DNA of 64,000 nucleotides from DATBRC01 sp036560485 (lineage in GTDB: Bacteria > Pseudomonadota > Gammaproteobacteria > Burkholderiales > Burkholderiaceae_D): NCBI GenBank assembly GCA_036560485.1, contig DATBRC010000014.1:7277-71276 (forward strand), in the 5' to 3' direction. Within the stretch, counting starts at the first letter, position 1. Each line of letters starts with the position of its first letter. Below are positions 35,372-44,309 of the stretch, piece by piece. The translations under genes were made by a program, and so were the position numbers. The notes below the pieces were generated by a model. The model saw only the letters and a program-made list of their open reading frames with translations, did no database searches and was not told the origin of the DNA.

Positions 35372-36403
35372 TTAAAACCATTGTTTCGGTTGCGTGTTAT
35401 GCGGATCGTTTGACGGCGAATTGCCACCGTCGCCCTTCCCGCCATCCGAATAACTTCCTTCAATCATCAGGCGCTTGGCATCCGCTCCCAACAAGATCGA
35501 GTCGCCGCGCCTTTCCCATTCCTCGATCATCTTTAACGCATTCGCTTCATACACACCGTTTTGCAAATCGATGGTGCTGACAAACGAATCCGACATCCGT
35601 ACAAACTCTTCAATCTCGCCGATCTTCATCGCGTAATCATTTGCCAGGTACTCGTTGGCCAGGTCGAACATCGCCTTTGCATCCGGGTCGCCATTGATAA
35701 TGCTTTTGGCGGACTTGATCGCAGAGTACGCAGCGTCGGTCATTTGCTTGCGACGCTTCTTGACATCGATCTCGCGCCGAATATCCTTGATCAAAAAATT
35801 CGAGATGCCCTGATACTTGACCAGCACTGTGTGTAACAACTGCATTTTCGACAGCAGATCCTGATACGTGACATTGGCTTCTTGCATGCGGCCCGCTTGA
35901 CGCGATTCCTCGGCAATGACGAGTGTTTTTCCGGCTTTGCTGGCTTCACGCACCATCATCAACGACGTATTCTTGATGCCCTCGTTCTTTTTTATCTCTT
36001 CCTGGCAGGCGCGGATCATCCCGGACAGGCTGGCGATACGCGCACCCATGTTTGCCAATTTCTTTTCAAGATCGACAACGTAGTTCTGCATGATGCCGAT
36101 CGGATCGATCTCGACAAAAACCTGTGTGATCTTGCGCATCAGGCTTTGGTACATATAGGAACCAAGCCGCCAGAAGCGGCGATCCGAAATCACATAGACA
36201 ACCGCTACCGTTGCAACACCAAGCAACGCTGCATACAAGGTGTTTTGCAATAGCGCGATGATCATCGGCAATGCGTGATACAGCACATAGCCACCTGCAG
36301 CGATTGCAGAGACTGCAACGATTTGTCCGGTCACGCCCTCCGGCCGTTCCCAGAAAGATTTCGGCTTGTAGTCGCGTGGTGCTTGTGTAATAAGGTTATC
36401 CAT
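35372..36403 (-). CDS. Membrane-anchored coiled-coil protein, PspA-like architecture
   Basis: 343 aa of unrecognised family. Two hydrophobic helices lie at about 27-50 and 54-72. A long helical region (about 90-290) follows, with heptad-like charge patterns (QNYVVDLEKKLANMGARIASLSGMIRACQEEIKKNEG; EANVTYQDLLSKMQLLHTVLVKY; DIRREIDVKKRRKQMTDAAYSAIKSAKSIINGD). The tail is Gly/Asn-rich. The helical body recalls PspA/Vipp1 proteins, but the membrane anchor and tail differ. It lies between the second coiled-coil gene (14 bases upstream) and the OmpA-fusion gene, in one operon. Confidence 0.8.
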   Translation of the reverse strand: MDNLITQAPRDYKPKSFWERPEGVTGQIVAVSAIAAGGYVLYHALPMIIALLQNTLYAALLGVATVAVVYVISDRRFWRLGSYMYQSLMRKITQVFVEIDPIGIMQNYVVDLEKKLANMGARIASLSGMIRACQEEIKKNEGIKNTSLMMVREASKAGKTLVIAEESRQAGRMQEANVTYQDLLSKMQLLHTVLVKYQGISNFLIKDIRREIDVKKRRKQMTDAAYSAIKSAKSIINGDPDAKAMFDLANEYLANDYAMKIGEIEEFVRMSDSFVSTIDLQNGVYEANALKMIEEWERRGDSILLGADAKRLMIEGSYSDGGKGDGGNSPSNDPHNTQPKQWF

Positions 36404-36417
36404 GATTTTTCTTTCTC

Positions 36418-37149
36418 TTAATTTGAGGTTGAACCGAGAAAGTTTTGAATCTTCATTTTCTCGTTGCTCAACTTCGTTCTTACTGCGTCAATCGCTTCTT
36501 CAAAATTTTTGGTTGTTTGTAAAATTGCCTGTCTTTTCTGCTCGGCCTCGCGGGCCAATTCACTGGAACGCGCTTTCTTGTGCACGATCTCTTCCTGCAA
36601 TTGCCGAATCCGGTTATCGGTTTCGATGCGCAGATTCACGATTTGATCGTTTGCCAGGTTGGCTTCGCTTTCCAGCAAATCCACAGCTTTCTGACGCGAT
36701 GCGATCTCATCTTCTTCGGCACTTCTCGATTGGCTGGAAAAACGCACAATTTCAGATTCCAGCAAGCCAAGATGTACGTCAACCGCTTGCGTGATCTGCT
36801 CTACCGTGCGTTGCTGTGTTTTCTTCAGCACTGCAAATGCCGAGCGATAACGTGTCGCCTCATCCATCGAAATACCTGACAACGCATTGATTGCTTCTGC
36901 AAGCGATGAGTACGCTGTTGGACGATTCATCACCACTTTGAACAAATCATCTGCCATCGGATTGGTGTTAAGTTCGCTATCAGTCAATACATCCCGGCGC
37001 TGGTCGAGTTTTCCACCGGCCGCACCAATGACATTGCCATCGCGCTGATAGGCATTTCTGTTGACGATTGGGTCGTCTTGCCAAATCAAATCCTTTGCAC
37101 CATGCAACAGACGTGATGCGAATCCTGATTCCTTGTTTTTCGTGTCCAT
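36418..37149 (-). CDS. Soluble coiled-coil protein, first gene of the ABC/OmpA operon
   Basis: About 243 aa from the ATG at 37149 (AGGAAG ribosome-binding site); the frame is open to 37215. Residues 1-100 are polar with no recognised fold. Residues of about 100-235 are a continuous coiled coil (QQRTVEQITQAVDVHLGLLESEIVRFSSQSRSAEEDEIASRQKAVDLLESEANLANDQIVNLR...). No signal peptide or membrane helix, so it is likely cytoplasmic and could bind the membrane coiled-coil partner downstream. The family is not recognised. Its promoter lies in the 280-base region shared with the divergent one-helix protein gene. Confidence 0.8.
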   Translation of the reverse strand: MDTKNKESGFASRLLHGAKDLIWQDDPIVNRNAYQRDGNVIGAAGGKLDQRRDVLTDSELNTNPMADDLFKVVMNRPTAYSSLAEAINALSGISMDEATRYRSAFAVLKKTQQRTVEQITQAVDVHLGLLESEIVRFSSQSRSAEEDEIASRQKAVDLLESEANLANDQIVNLRIETDNRIRQLQEEIVHKKARSSELAREAEQKRQAILQTTKNFEEAIDAVRTKLSNEKMKIQNFLGSTSN

Positions 37150-37293
37150 GTTCGGCTTCCTGTTTTCAGTTCGATGCAAATCAGCACCGTGAAAACAGGT
37201 TAGCAACGAAGGCATAAAAAATTTGCAAAGACATGCGCCGCGCGCGTAAAGAAACCGTAAAAATTTCGCAAAAGCAGAGCGACGTTTACAACT

Positions 37294-37339
37294 TGTTTAC
37301 ATGAATGATCGGAGTTTTTACGACATGTTTAGATGAATG
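37294..37339. promoter_or_regulatory. Direct repeats in the divergent control region
   Basis: TGTTTACATGAATG at 37294-37307 and TGTTTAGATGAATG at 37326-37339 are 13/14 identical and 32 bases apart, about three helical turns. They look like a binding site for a dimeric or response-regulator-type activator between the coiled-coil/ABC operon and the rightward slipin/kdpDE genes. Confidence 0.5.
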
Positions 37340-37428
37340 CGTCTAAGCTGAATTTAGTGCTTCGCCAGGAGGGTTCGCATGTTCTTTTGCGAGCACATTA
37401 GAAGGCTGATTTAAAAAATGGAACTGAA

Positions 37429-37641
37429 ATGGAAACATGGAAATTAATACTGACCTTGATTGTAGTAATCGTGATTCCCGCATTTGGAATCTATTTTTAT
37501 ATAAAGACGTTTAATGGAAAAAACGGCGAGCGCTATATAAAAATGCGCACGCAAGGTCCGTTCGTTCCGTTAAGCAAAGAGGAAATTGAAGAAGATGAGA
37601 AGCGAATGAAAAAATCTTCATCAATCGAGAACAAAAGTTAA
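37429..37641 (+). CDS. Small one-helix membrane protein, 70 aa
   Basis: 70 aa with one strong transmembrane helix (ILTLIVVIVIPAFGIYFYI, about residues 6-24) and a charged cytoplasmic tail ending in EEIEEDEKRMKKSSSIENKS. GGA lies 5 bases before the ATG. The family is not recognised. It lies 66 bases upstream of the slipin gene and opposite the coiled-coil operon, so it may belong to the same membrane-associated system. Confidence 0.7.
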   Translation: METWKLILTLIVVIVIPAFGIYFYIKTFNGKNGERYIKMRTQGPFVPLSKEEIEEDEKRMKKSSSIENKS

Positions 37642-37707
37642 CTCGCATTTTTTGAATAAACATTGCGGGCCAATCCATGCAATGCAATGTCAAGCAAGGA
37701 GAATAAA

Positions 37708-38472
37708 ATGAACTGGATTATCACTGCAGCCATCCTGATCTTTATCGTCAATGGCTTCCGCATCGCAACGCAATATCAGCGTGCCGTCATATTCAGGTTG
37801 GGCAAAGTGCAAGGTTTGCGCGGCCCCGGCTTGTACTGGATCATCCCATTGATCGAATGGCAGAAAACCATCGATATTCGCACCGTCACCACATCGGTTG
37901 CACAGCAAGAGACCATCACCAAGGACAACGTGCCGGTCCAGGTGACCGTCGTTATCTGGTACTCCATCAAGAACCCGATCAAATCGGTCGTCGAAGTAGT
38001 CGATGTCGGCTCATCCGTGGTGCAAGTTGCACTGACATCGATGCGCAATATCATCGGCCGCCATACGCTTGATGACGTGTTGAAAGAACAGGAAAGATTG
38101 GGGATCGATATGCGCGCAGTGATCGACCATGCGACCGATCCGTGGGGTGTCAAGGTCGAGCGTGTTGAAATGCGCAATGTTGAAATTCCGGAATCGATGC
38201 AAAGAGCGATGGCGCAGGAAGCCGAGGCATTGCGCGAAAAGCGTGCTCGTATCATCAAGGCTGAAGCAGAGTTGGAAGCGTCCTTGAAATTGAGGGAAGC
38301 TGCCGGCCTGATCATGGAAAATCCAGCGGGTCTGGAATTGCGCAGAATGCAGATGATTACTGAAGTCGGTGCGGAACAAAACACGACGACAATTATCATG
38401 ATGCCGAGCGAGTTTGTGTCGATGGCGGGCGCTGTGTCGGAATGGGCACGTAAATCTGCTGGTAAATCATAG
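37708..38472 (+). CDS. Slipin / stomatin-like SPFH-domain protein
   Basis: About 254 aa from the ATG at 37708 (CAAGGAG ribosome-binding site). An N-terminal membrane hairpin (ITAAILIFIVNGFRI) is followed by the SPFH/Band 7 domain (YQRAVIFRLGKVQGLRGPGLYWIIPLIE; TKDNVPVQVTVVIWYSIKNPIKSVVEV). A coiled-coil stretch (MAQEAEALREKRARIIKAEAELEASLKLREAA) and the slipin C-terminal oligomer segment complete it. Such proteins form membrane microdomains and often pair with an NfeD protease, which is missing here. It is followed by kdpD. Confidence 0.92.
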   Translation: MNWIITAAILIFIVNGFRIATQYQRAVIFRLGKVQGLRGPGLYWIIPLIEWQKTIDIRTVTTSVAQQETITKDNVPVQVTVVIWYSIKNPIKSVVEVVDVGSSVVQVALTSMRNIIGRHTLDDVLKEQERLGIDMRAVIDHATDPWGVKVERVEMRNVEIPESMQRAMAQEAEALREKRARIIKAEAELEASLKLREAAGLIMENPAGLELRRMQMITEVGAEQNTTTIIMMPSEFVSMAGAVSEWARKSAGKS

Positions 38473-38502
38473 TGGCCTTGCGCTTTTTCACCTTGATGTC
38501 TG

Positions 38503-41301
38503 GTGGAAAAGCCATGGTTACTGATACCATCTGACGATAGCAACATTATGCAAACACATCGCAAAGGAAACAGGCAAGTGACTCCTGAGGCCACACCGCC
38601 CAATCATCAATCGGCAACGCCACCTTCGGTGCGCGGCAAGCTGCGCATCTACTTTGGCGCATCTTCCGGTGTTGGCAAAACCTTTGCGATGCTGGATGCC
38701 GCGCGCAAGATGAAAGCGGATAATCGGGATATCGTGATCGGCATCGTCGAAACGCATGGCTGCTCCAAGACGTCGGCATTATGCGATGGCATCGAAATCT
38801 TGTCTGCCAAAGTGCATCGGAACAATGACCGCACCTACGCCGAATTCGATTTGGATGCAGCCTTGCAAAGGCGGCCTGCTTACCTGCTGCTTGATGACCT
38901 TGCCCACAGCAACTTGCCAGACGCACGCCATCCTCAACGCTGGCAGGACGTCGAGGAACTCATTAACGCCGGCATCAATGTATTTACTTCCATCGACGTC
39001 CAGCATCTGGAAAGCCTGAATACCGTTGCAGGCGATATCACCGGATCGCGCGTAACAAACACTGTGCCTGATACGGTATTTGATGCTGCAGACGAGATCA
39101 TTCTGGTAGATATTCCAGTCGATGAATTATGCAAGCGCATGGAGAGCCGCCAAGACAATGACCAACGTCCGATGCACAAAGGTGACCTGATTGCGTTACG
39201 CGAGTTGGCTTTACGGCGCACTGCCGAACGCGTCGAAGACGATGTGCTGGCCTATCGTGCCGAAGAATCGGTCAAGCCGGTCTGGAAAACCGATGCCGCC
39301 CTGCTCGCCTGCATCGGCCCCCAGTCGGATATTGAGCATGTGATACGCAGTGCGGCCAGATTGGCCAATCAATTGAATTCAACATGGCATGCAGTCTATG
39401 TGGAAACGCCCAGGCTTGCACGCCTGCCTTCTGAACAAAGGGAACGCATTTTAAAAAACCTGAAACTGGCACAAGACCTTGGCGCCAGCACAGCCGTCTT
39501 GTCCGGCAATGATGTGGCGCTCGCCATCGCGGATTACGCGGGCCTTCATAATTTTTCCAAGATCATTATCGGGCGAAGCCAGGCAGGTTGGCGACGCATA
39601 TTTAGCGCAAGCCATCATGCACGCATTGTGCAATTCCTGCCCAGTATCGATCTGGTAGAAACCGGACGCATTACCCGCACTGATCCAACAAAGTCCGATG
39701 ATGCCGATTTGTCTGCCGAGCCGTTACGCCAGCATGATGAAAATATCGATATGCATGCGCCATCACGTTGGCGCGGCTATGCCATTGCTGCCGGCGCCAG
39801 CCTGCTGACTGCCCTCATTTCCATCCCGCTATTGCGTTATCTCGAATTGGCAAACATCGTGATGCTGTTTCTGCTGACAGTGGTCTTGGTCGCGGTACGT
39901 CTTCGGCGCGGCGCATCGGTGGTTGCCACCCTGGTCAGCGTTGCTGCATTGATTCTGGAATCACCGCGCTTCTCTTTCGGTATGGGTGAACTGGAATACA
40001 TGGTGACATTGGTCGTCATGCTTGCGGTTGGCCTGATCACCGGCAAACTGACTGCCGACTTGCGCTACCAGGCACGCGTTGCCGCACATCGCGAGACCAG
40101 GGCAGTTGCGCTTTTCAAATACGCACGCGCGCTGTCCGGCACATTGCAAACCGAACAGATCAGCGACACGACGATGGAATTCATCCATCAGACTTTTCAC
40201 TGCAAGGCGGCACTACTGTTGCCTGACGCAACAGGCCGCTTGCATTTGCCACGGCCGAGCGAGGTCGATGCATCGAAAGCGCCGCACCTGAATTTTCTTG
40301 ATGCGCATATTGCGCAATGGGCATTCGACCATGCCAAACCTGCGGGTCATGGCACGGATACGTTATCGAACAATCCGTTTTTCTATTTGCCTTTATTGGC
40401 GCCCATGCATACCCGCGGTGTATTGGCGATACAACCCGACAGTGCGCGTTGGGTATTGATTCCGGAGCAACGCCGGCAGCTTGATACATTTGCCGCATTG
40501 ACCGCCATTGCATTGGAGCGGGTGCACTATGTCGATGTCGCGCAGGAAGCGTTGCTCAAGATGGAATCGGAACGATTGCGCAATTCGCTGCTGGCTGCGT
40601 TGTCGCATGATTTGCGCACACCGCTGACTTCGCTGGTCGGCTTGTCGGAAGCGCTTGCGATGTCGAAGCCATCGTTGACCTCGCAGCAGCTTGAGCTTGC
40701 CGATGCATTGCGCAGTGAGTCGACCCGGATGAGCAATCTCGTGTCCAACCTGCTTGAAATGGCGCGCATACAAAGCGGGCAGATCAAGCTCAATTTGCAA
40801 TGGCAAACGATTGAAGAAGTGACCGGCACCGCATTGCGTATCTGTCATTCGCAACTTCAATCGAGACAAATCAGCATCAAGATAAAACAGGACTTACCGC
40901 TCATCCAATTCGACGCGGTATTGATCGAACGCGTGCTCTGCAACCTGCTGGAAAATGCAGCCAAATATACACCGCCAACTGCGCTGATCGAAATCACGGC
41001 GGAAGTTGAAGATGTATTTCTATCAGTGATGGTATGCGACAACGGCTCCGGCCTTCCCGTGGGCCGCGAAGAAATCCTGTTTGAAAAATTCACGCGTGGC
41101 GATAACGAATCGGCGATACCGGGCATTGGCCTCGGCCTGGCAATTTGCCGCGCCATTATCGAAGCGCATGGCGGCACCATAAGAGCGACAAAATCGGATC
41201 TGGGCGGCGCATCATTCATATTTACCCTGCCGCTCGGCACGCCACCTGATATATCATCGCTGGATGAAAACGAAACCCTTTTAACGCAATCATTATCATG
41301 A
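38503..41301 (+). CDS. kdpD: Sensor histidine kinase KdpD
   Basis: 932 aa in the longest frame (GTG start; an ATG at residue 16 is an alternative, and neither has a good ribosome-binding site). The N-terminal KdpD domain contains Walker A GASSGVGKT (52-60) and DDLAHSN. A Usp-like domain follows (LLACIGPQSDIEHVIRSAARLANQ), then the four-helix DUF4118 segment, a GAF domain, HisKA (AALSHDLRTPLTSLVG) and HATPase_c (NLLENAAKY, DNGSGLPV, GIGLGLAICRAI). It senses K+ or turgor and phosphorylates KdpE. No kdpFABC genes are in the window; upstream is a slipin gene. Confidence 0.93.
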   Translation: MEKPWLLIPSDDSNIMQTHRKGNRQVTPEATPPNHQSATPPSVRGKLRIYFGASSGVGKTFAMLDAARKMKADNRDIVIGIVETHGCSKTSALCDGIEILSAKVHRNNDRTYAEFDLDAALQRRPAYLLLDDLAHSNLPDARHPQRWQDVEELINAGINVFTSIDVQHLESLNTVAGDITGSRVTNTVPDTVFDAADEIILVDIPVDELCKRMESRQDNDQRPMHKGDLIALRELALRRTAERVEDDVLAYRAEESVKPVWKTDAALLACIGPQSDIEHVIRSAARLANQLNSTWHAVYVETPRLARLPSEQRERILKNLKLAQDLGASTAVLSGNDVALAIADYAGLHNFSKIIIGRSQAGWRRIFSASHHARIVQFLPSIDLVETGRITRTDPTKSDDADLSAEPLRQHDENIDMHAPSRWRGYAIAAGASLLTALISIPLLRYLELANIVMLFLLTVVLVAVRLRRGASVVATLVSVAALILESPRFSFGMGELEYMVTLVVMLAVGLITGKLTADLRYQARVAAHRETRAVALFKYARALSGTLQTEQISDTTMEFIHQTFHCKAALLLPDATGRLHLPRPSEVDASKAPHLNFLDAHIAQWAFDHAKPAGHGTDTLSNNPFFYLPLLAPMHTRGVLAIQPDSARWVLIPEQRRQLDTFAALTAIALERVHYVDVAQEALLKMESERLRNSLLAALSHDLRTPLTSLVGLSEALAMSKPSLTSQQLELADALRSESTRMSNLVSNLLEMARIQSGQIKLNLQWQTIEEVTGTALRICHSQLQSRQISIKIKQDLPLIQFDAVLIERVLCNLLENAAKYTPPTALIEITAEVEDVFLSVMVCDNGSGLPVGREEILFEKFTRGDNESAIPGIGLGLAICRAIIEAHGGTIRATKSDLGGASFIFTLPLGTPPDISSLDENETLLTQSLS

Positions 41302-41308
41302 GAGATTC

Positions 41309-42004
41309 ATGAGCGATCCCACTCCCGTTGCATTATTGGTTGAAGATGAGCCCCAAATCCGGCGCTTCGTGCGTATGGCGCTGGAAGAAGAAGGCTGGCA
41401 AGTCTTTGAATCCGAAACCATGCGGCGCGGCTTGATCGAATCCGGTACCCGCAAACCGAATCTGGTGGTTCTCGACCTTGGATTGCCGGACGGTGACGGC
41501 GTCGAATTTATCCGCGATGTACGCAAGTGGTCTGCCGTTCCCATCATCGTATTGTCGGCACGCCTGAATGAAGCCGACAAAATCAAGGCGCTCGATGCAG
41601 GCGCCGATGACTATCTGACCAAGCCATTTGGCGTAGGCGAGTTGCTGGCACGTGTGCGCGCAACGTTAAGGCGTCAACGCCATGAGACCACCGATAAGGA
41701 TGGTCTCGTGCGATTTGGCGATGTGACGGTCGACTTGAGCAAGCGTATGGTTACCAAGGCTGGGGAAATAGTCCGACTGACGCCCACCGAATATCGTCTG
41801 CTTTCGGTGCTGGTGCAAAATGCCGGCCGTGTGGTGACGAACCTGCATCTGCTACGCGAAGTGTGGGGACCGTCGCATGCGGATGACGGTCATTATTTGC
41901 GCATCTACCTTGGCCACTTGCGGCAAAAGCTGGAAGACGATCCTGCACAACCCAAGTATTTTCTGACCGAAACCGCCGTTGGATATCGATTGTTAATCGG
42001 ATAA
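41309..42004 (+). CDS. kdpE: Response regulator KdpE (OmpR family)
   Basis: 231 aa. The receiver domain has the acidic pair in LLVEDE, the phospho-acceptor Asp in LVVLDLGLPDGDG, and Lys in LTKPFG. The C-terminal winged helix is of OmpR type (LTPTEYRLLSVLVQNAGRVVTNLHLLREVWG). GAGAG lies before the ATG, 7 bases after the kdpD stop. With KdpD it normally activates kdpFABC; its targets here may lie outside the window or include other envelope genes. Palindromic element G follows 27 bases after the stop. Confidence 0.93.
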   Translation: MSDPTPVALLVEDEPQIRRFVRMALEEEGWQVFESETMRRGLIESGTRKPNLVVLDLGLPDGDGVEFIRDVRKWSAVPIIVLSARLNEADKIKALDAGADDYLTKPFGVGELLARVRATLRRQRHETTDKDGLVRFGDVTVDLSKRMVTKAGEIVRLTPTEYRLLSVLVQNAGRVVTNLHLLREVWGPSHADDGHYLRIYLGHLRQKLEDDPAQPKYFLTETAVGYRLLIG

Positions 42005-42030
42005 AGTCCAATCGATATCCCAGTTTTACC

Positions 42031-42154
42031 TAGAGCAGTTTTAGCCTGGCTATACACGAGCCCAGGTTGGGCCGAGAAGCACAACCGTACGTGAGGTACG
42101 GTGAGCATCACAGGTTCAAGATTGGCCGTGTATAGCCAGGCTAAAACTGCTCTA
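42031..42154. repeat. Palindromic element G (124 bp, perfect 28-bp terminal inverted repeat)
   Basis: Arms at 42031-42058 and 42127-42154 are exact complements, starting TAGAGCAGTTTTAGCCTGG. The interior holds a hairpin CCGTAC-GTGAG-GTACGG at 42085-42101 followed by TGAGCATCACAGG, the same layout as the cores of elements A, B and D but more diverged in sequence. No coding capacity. Confidence 0.88.
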
Positions 42155-42595
42155 ACAGGATAGTTATACTGCCGTATCGCCCCGCACTTGATGAGTTCTA
42201 GATACAGCCTCTCTTGCTGCACCAAGTCTGGTTAGAGCAACACTAACCCATGCCAACCCTATTATGCGCTGGCGTACAGTCTGGTCTATGCGTTATATTT
42301 GATTATTAACGCGACAAAAAGCCTCATACCGCCGTCATGCAATCTTCCAGGGCGCTACTCTTGCTCTATGAATGACGTCGCGAGTGATTAAAATAGGCGC
42401 GGCCATTCAGGGAGAGGCAGACGTTATGCTGAGACTCAATCATGCAAAATTGATACGTCATTCCGACTTGTGCGGCGCAACAATCTCGCCTTCGCACTTT
42501 CTCCACACAACTATTGAAGCAACTCGCCCGCATTTTTCCTGGCTGCCTATGATGATGGCATCATTATTCAGCCACCCTATGTTGTCCGCTTCTGC
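42155..42595. other. Intergenic region upstream of the c-di-GMP operon
   Basis: About 440 bases between element G and the HD-GYP gene. I see no supported gene. It presumably contains the promoter of the HD-GYP/EAL operon. Confidence 0.4.
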
Positions 42596-44296
42596 ATGAA
42601 CCTCCATCCATCCAAGCTTCGCAACCAATTGCGCATTAGCGTCAGTGATGTACGCATCGGCATGTTTATCGCCGAGCTTGATCGGCCTTGGGCGGAAACC
42701 CCTTTTATGCTGCAAGGCTTCTTGTTGAAAGAAGCGGCGCATCTGCAAATGCTGCGTGACTTTGTGTCTGAAGTCATGATCGATCCAACGCGCAGCGCAA
42801 CCGATTCATTTACACATCTGCCTTGGGATGCACTGCATGAGCCTGTAGAAATCCATACGCCTGCTGCGCCCATTGCACGAACCAGCATTGTTTATACAAC
42901 CAGTCCCGCGATCAATGAGGACAAGCCGCTATTTACAACATTCCGGCAAAGATGGCGCAATATTTTTGACCCCACGTCCCGTGGTGATACATCGCCACAT
43001 CAACCGGCGCCGTATTACTTGCGCTTCGCCGAGCAGCAACCCGATAGCAGTACTGATAGCGAGAACGATCAACCGCTTTCCGAAACAGAACGGAAAGCCG
43101 CATTGACCAGCAAATTGACGCCGCCTTCCACCCCGCAATTCAGCAAGTTCATCGAATCGACTTACCCGCTTGATGTCAATTTCGCGCCATTAAGCATTGC
43201 AGATCGCATTGAGCTATTTCGAAGCAAGTTGAGCAAATCCGGCCCCGCAATATTGAAGCCGCAGAAGCCGGCCATAGAAAAACTTCCGCAAAAAAAACGG
43301 CCGAATTTTGTTCCTGCGTCGATTCCGCTAGTGATCTATCGCGACCAAACCACGATCAAACAAGAGTTGGTACGAGCAAAAAAAACCGTCCGCCACGCCG
43401 ACAAAGTCCTGAAGAAAATGATGAACAGTATCCAGGCCGATCTACCGATCAGGCTGGACGATGTTAAACCCGTCGTAGAAGTATTGGTCGAAAGCATCGT
43501 CAGCAATCCTACCGCGCTGATGTGGTCCGCCAAGTTGCGTGACGAAAGCAAAAAAGCCTATATGCACGGCTTGAAAGTAGCGATTTACATGATGGCACTA
43601 GGACGCCATCTGGGCTTCCCTAAAGAGCAATTATCGGAACTGGGCACCATCGGTTTGCTGATCGATATCGGCATGCTGAAAATACCGACAGCCTTGCTTG
43701 AAAAAGTCGACGAACTGACGCCGGAAGAATATGCATTGCTGACCCAGCATGTCATGTATGGTATGCAGACATTGGAACAAGGCAGTCCATTGCCGCACAA
43801 TATTGCGCGCGGTATTCTGGAGCATCACGAGCGCATAGACGGCAGCGGCTATCCACAGGGATTAAAAGGAGAATCGATCAGTATCTATGGCCAGATAGCG
43901 GCCATCGCCGATACCTTTGCGGCCATGACGACTGAGCGATTGCATGATGTCACGCATTCTGCTTTTGATGCGATGAAAGAGTTGTTCAAGGAAGCAGAAA
44001 CGAAATTGCATGCGCCATTGGTTGAGCAATTTGTCCATGCAATCAGCATCTTCCCCGTCGGCTCACTGATTGAATTGTCATCCGGTGAAGTAGCAATCGT
44101 ACTTGAACATAATAAAATACGGCGGCTGGAACCAAAGGTGCTGATCCTGACAAACAGCGATAAGGAAATGCTTGCGCAACCTGTGTTGCTGGATCTGATG
44201 GCGAAGAACAAATCAAACAGCGAGAAAAGAAAAATACTGCGCGGCCTGCCGGATGGCGCTTACGATATCAATTACCGCGACTATTATTTAAGCTGA
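42596..44296 (+). CDS. HD-GYP domain protein with DUF3391, degenerate HD doublet
   Basis: 566 aa. Residues 10-70 match DUF3391 (ISVSDVRIGMFIAELDRPWAETPFMLQGF). Residues of about 310-450 are an HD-GYP domain with HHERIDGSGYP at 410-420, His324, His385 and Asp439. The HD doublet itself reads LLIDIGML (Ile356-Asp357) instead of LLHDIGK, so a metal-ligand His is missing. A long polar linker (70-240) separates the domains. A C-terminal region (450-566) is extra. c-di-GMP hydrolysis may be impaired, leaving a sensory or scaffold role. It is in an operon with the EAL protein 13 bases downstream. No ribosome-binding site is seen. Confidence 0.88.
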   Translation: MNLHPSKLRNQLRISVSDVRIGMFIAELDRPWAETPFMLQGFLLKEAAHLQMLRDFVSEVMIDPTRSATDSFTHLPWDALHEPVEIHTPAAPIARTSIVYTTSPAINEDKPLFTTFRQRWRNIFDPTSRGDTSPHQPAPYYLRFAEQQPDSSTDSENDQPLSETERKAALTSKLTPPSTPQFSKFIESTYPLDVNFAPLSIADRIELFRSKLSKSGPAILKPQKPAIEKLPQKKRPNFVPASIPLVIYRDQTTIKQELVRAKKTVRHADKVLKKMMNSIQADLPIRLDDVKPVVEVLVESIVSNPTALMWSAKLRDESKKAYMHGLKVAIYMMALGRHLGFPKEQLSELGTIGLLIDIGMLKIPTALLEKVDELTPEEYALLTQHVMYGMQTLEQGSPLPHNIARGILEHHERIDGSGYPQGLKGESISIYGQIAAIADTFAAMTTERLHDVTHSAFDAMKELFKEAETKLHAPLVEQFVHAISIFPVGSLIELSSGEVAIVLEHNKIRRLEPKVLILTNSDKEMLAQPVLLDLMAKNKSNSEKRKILRGLPDGAYDINYRDYYLS

Positions 44297-44309
44297 GATT
44301 TCAACGAGG

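Noticed and set aside
42372..42599. 75-residue frame running into the HD-GYP start
   Set aside because: No ribosome-binding site and no homology; it overlaps the HD-GYP start codon in a different frame.
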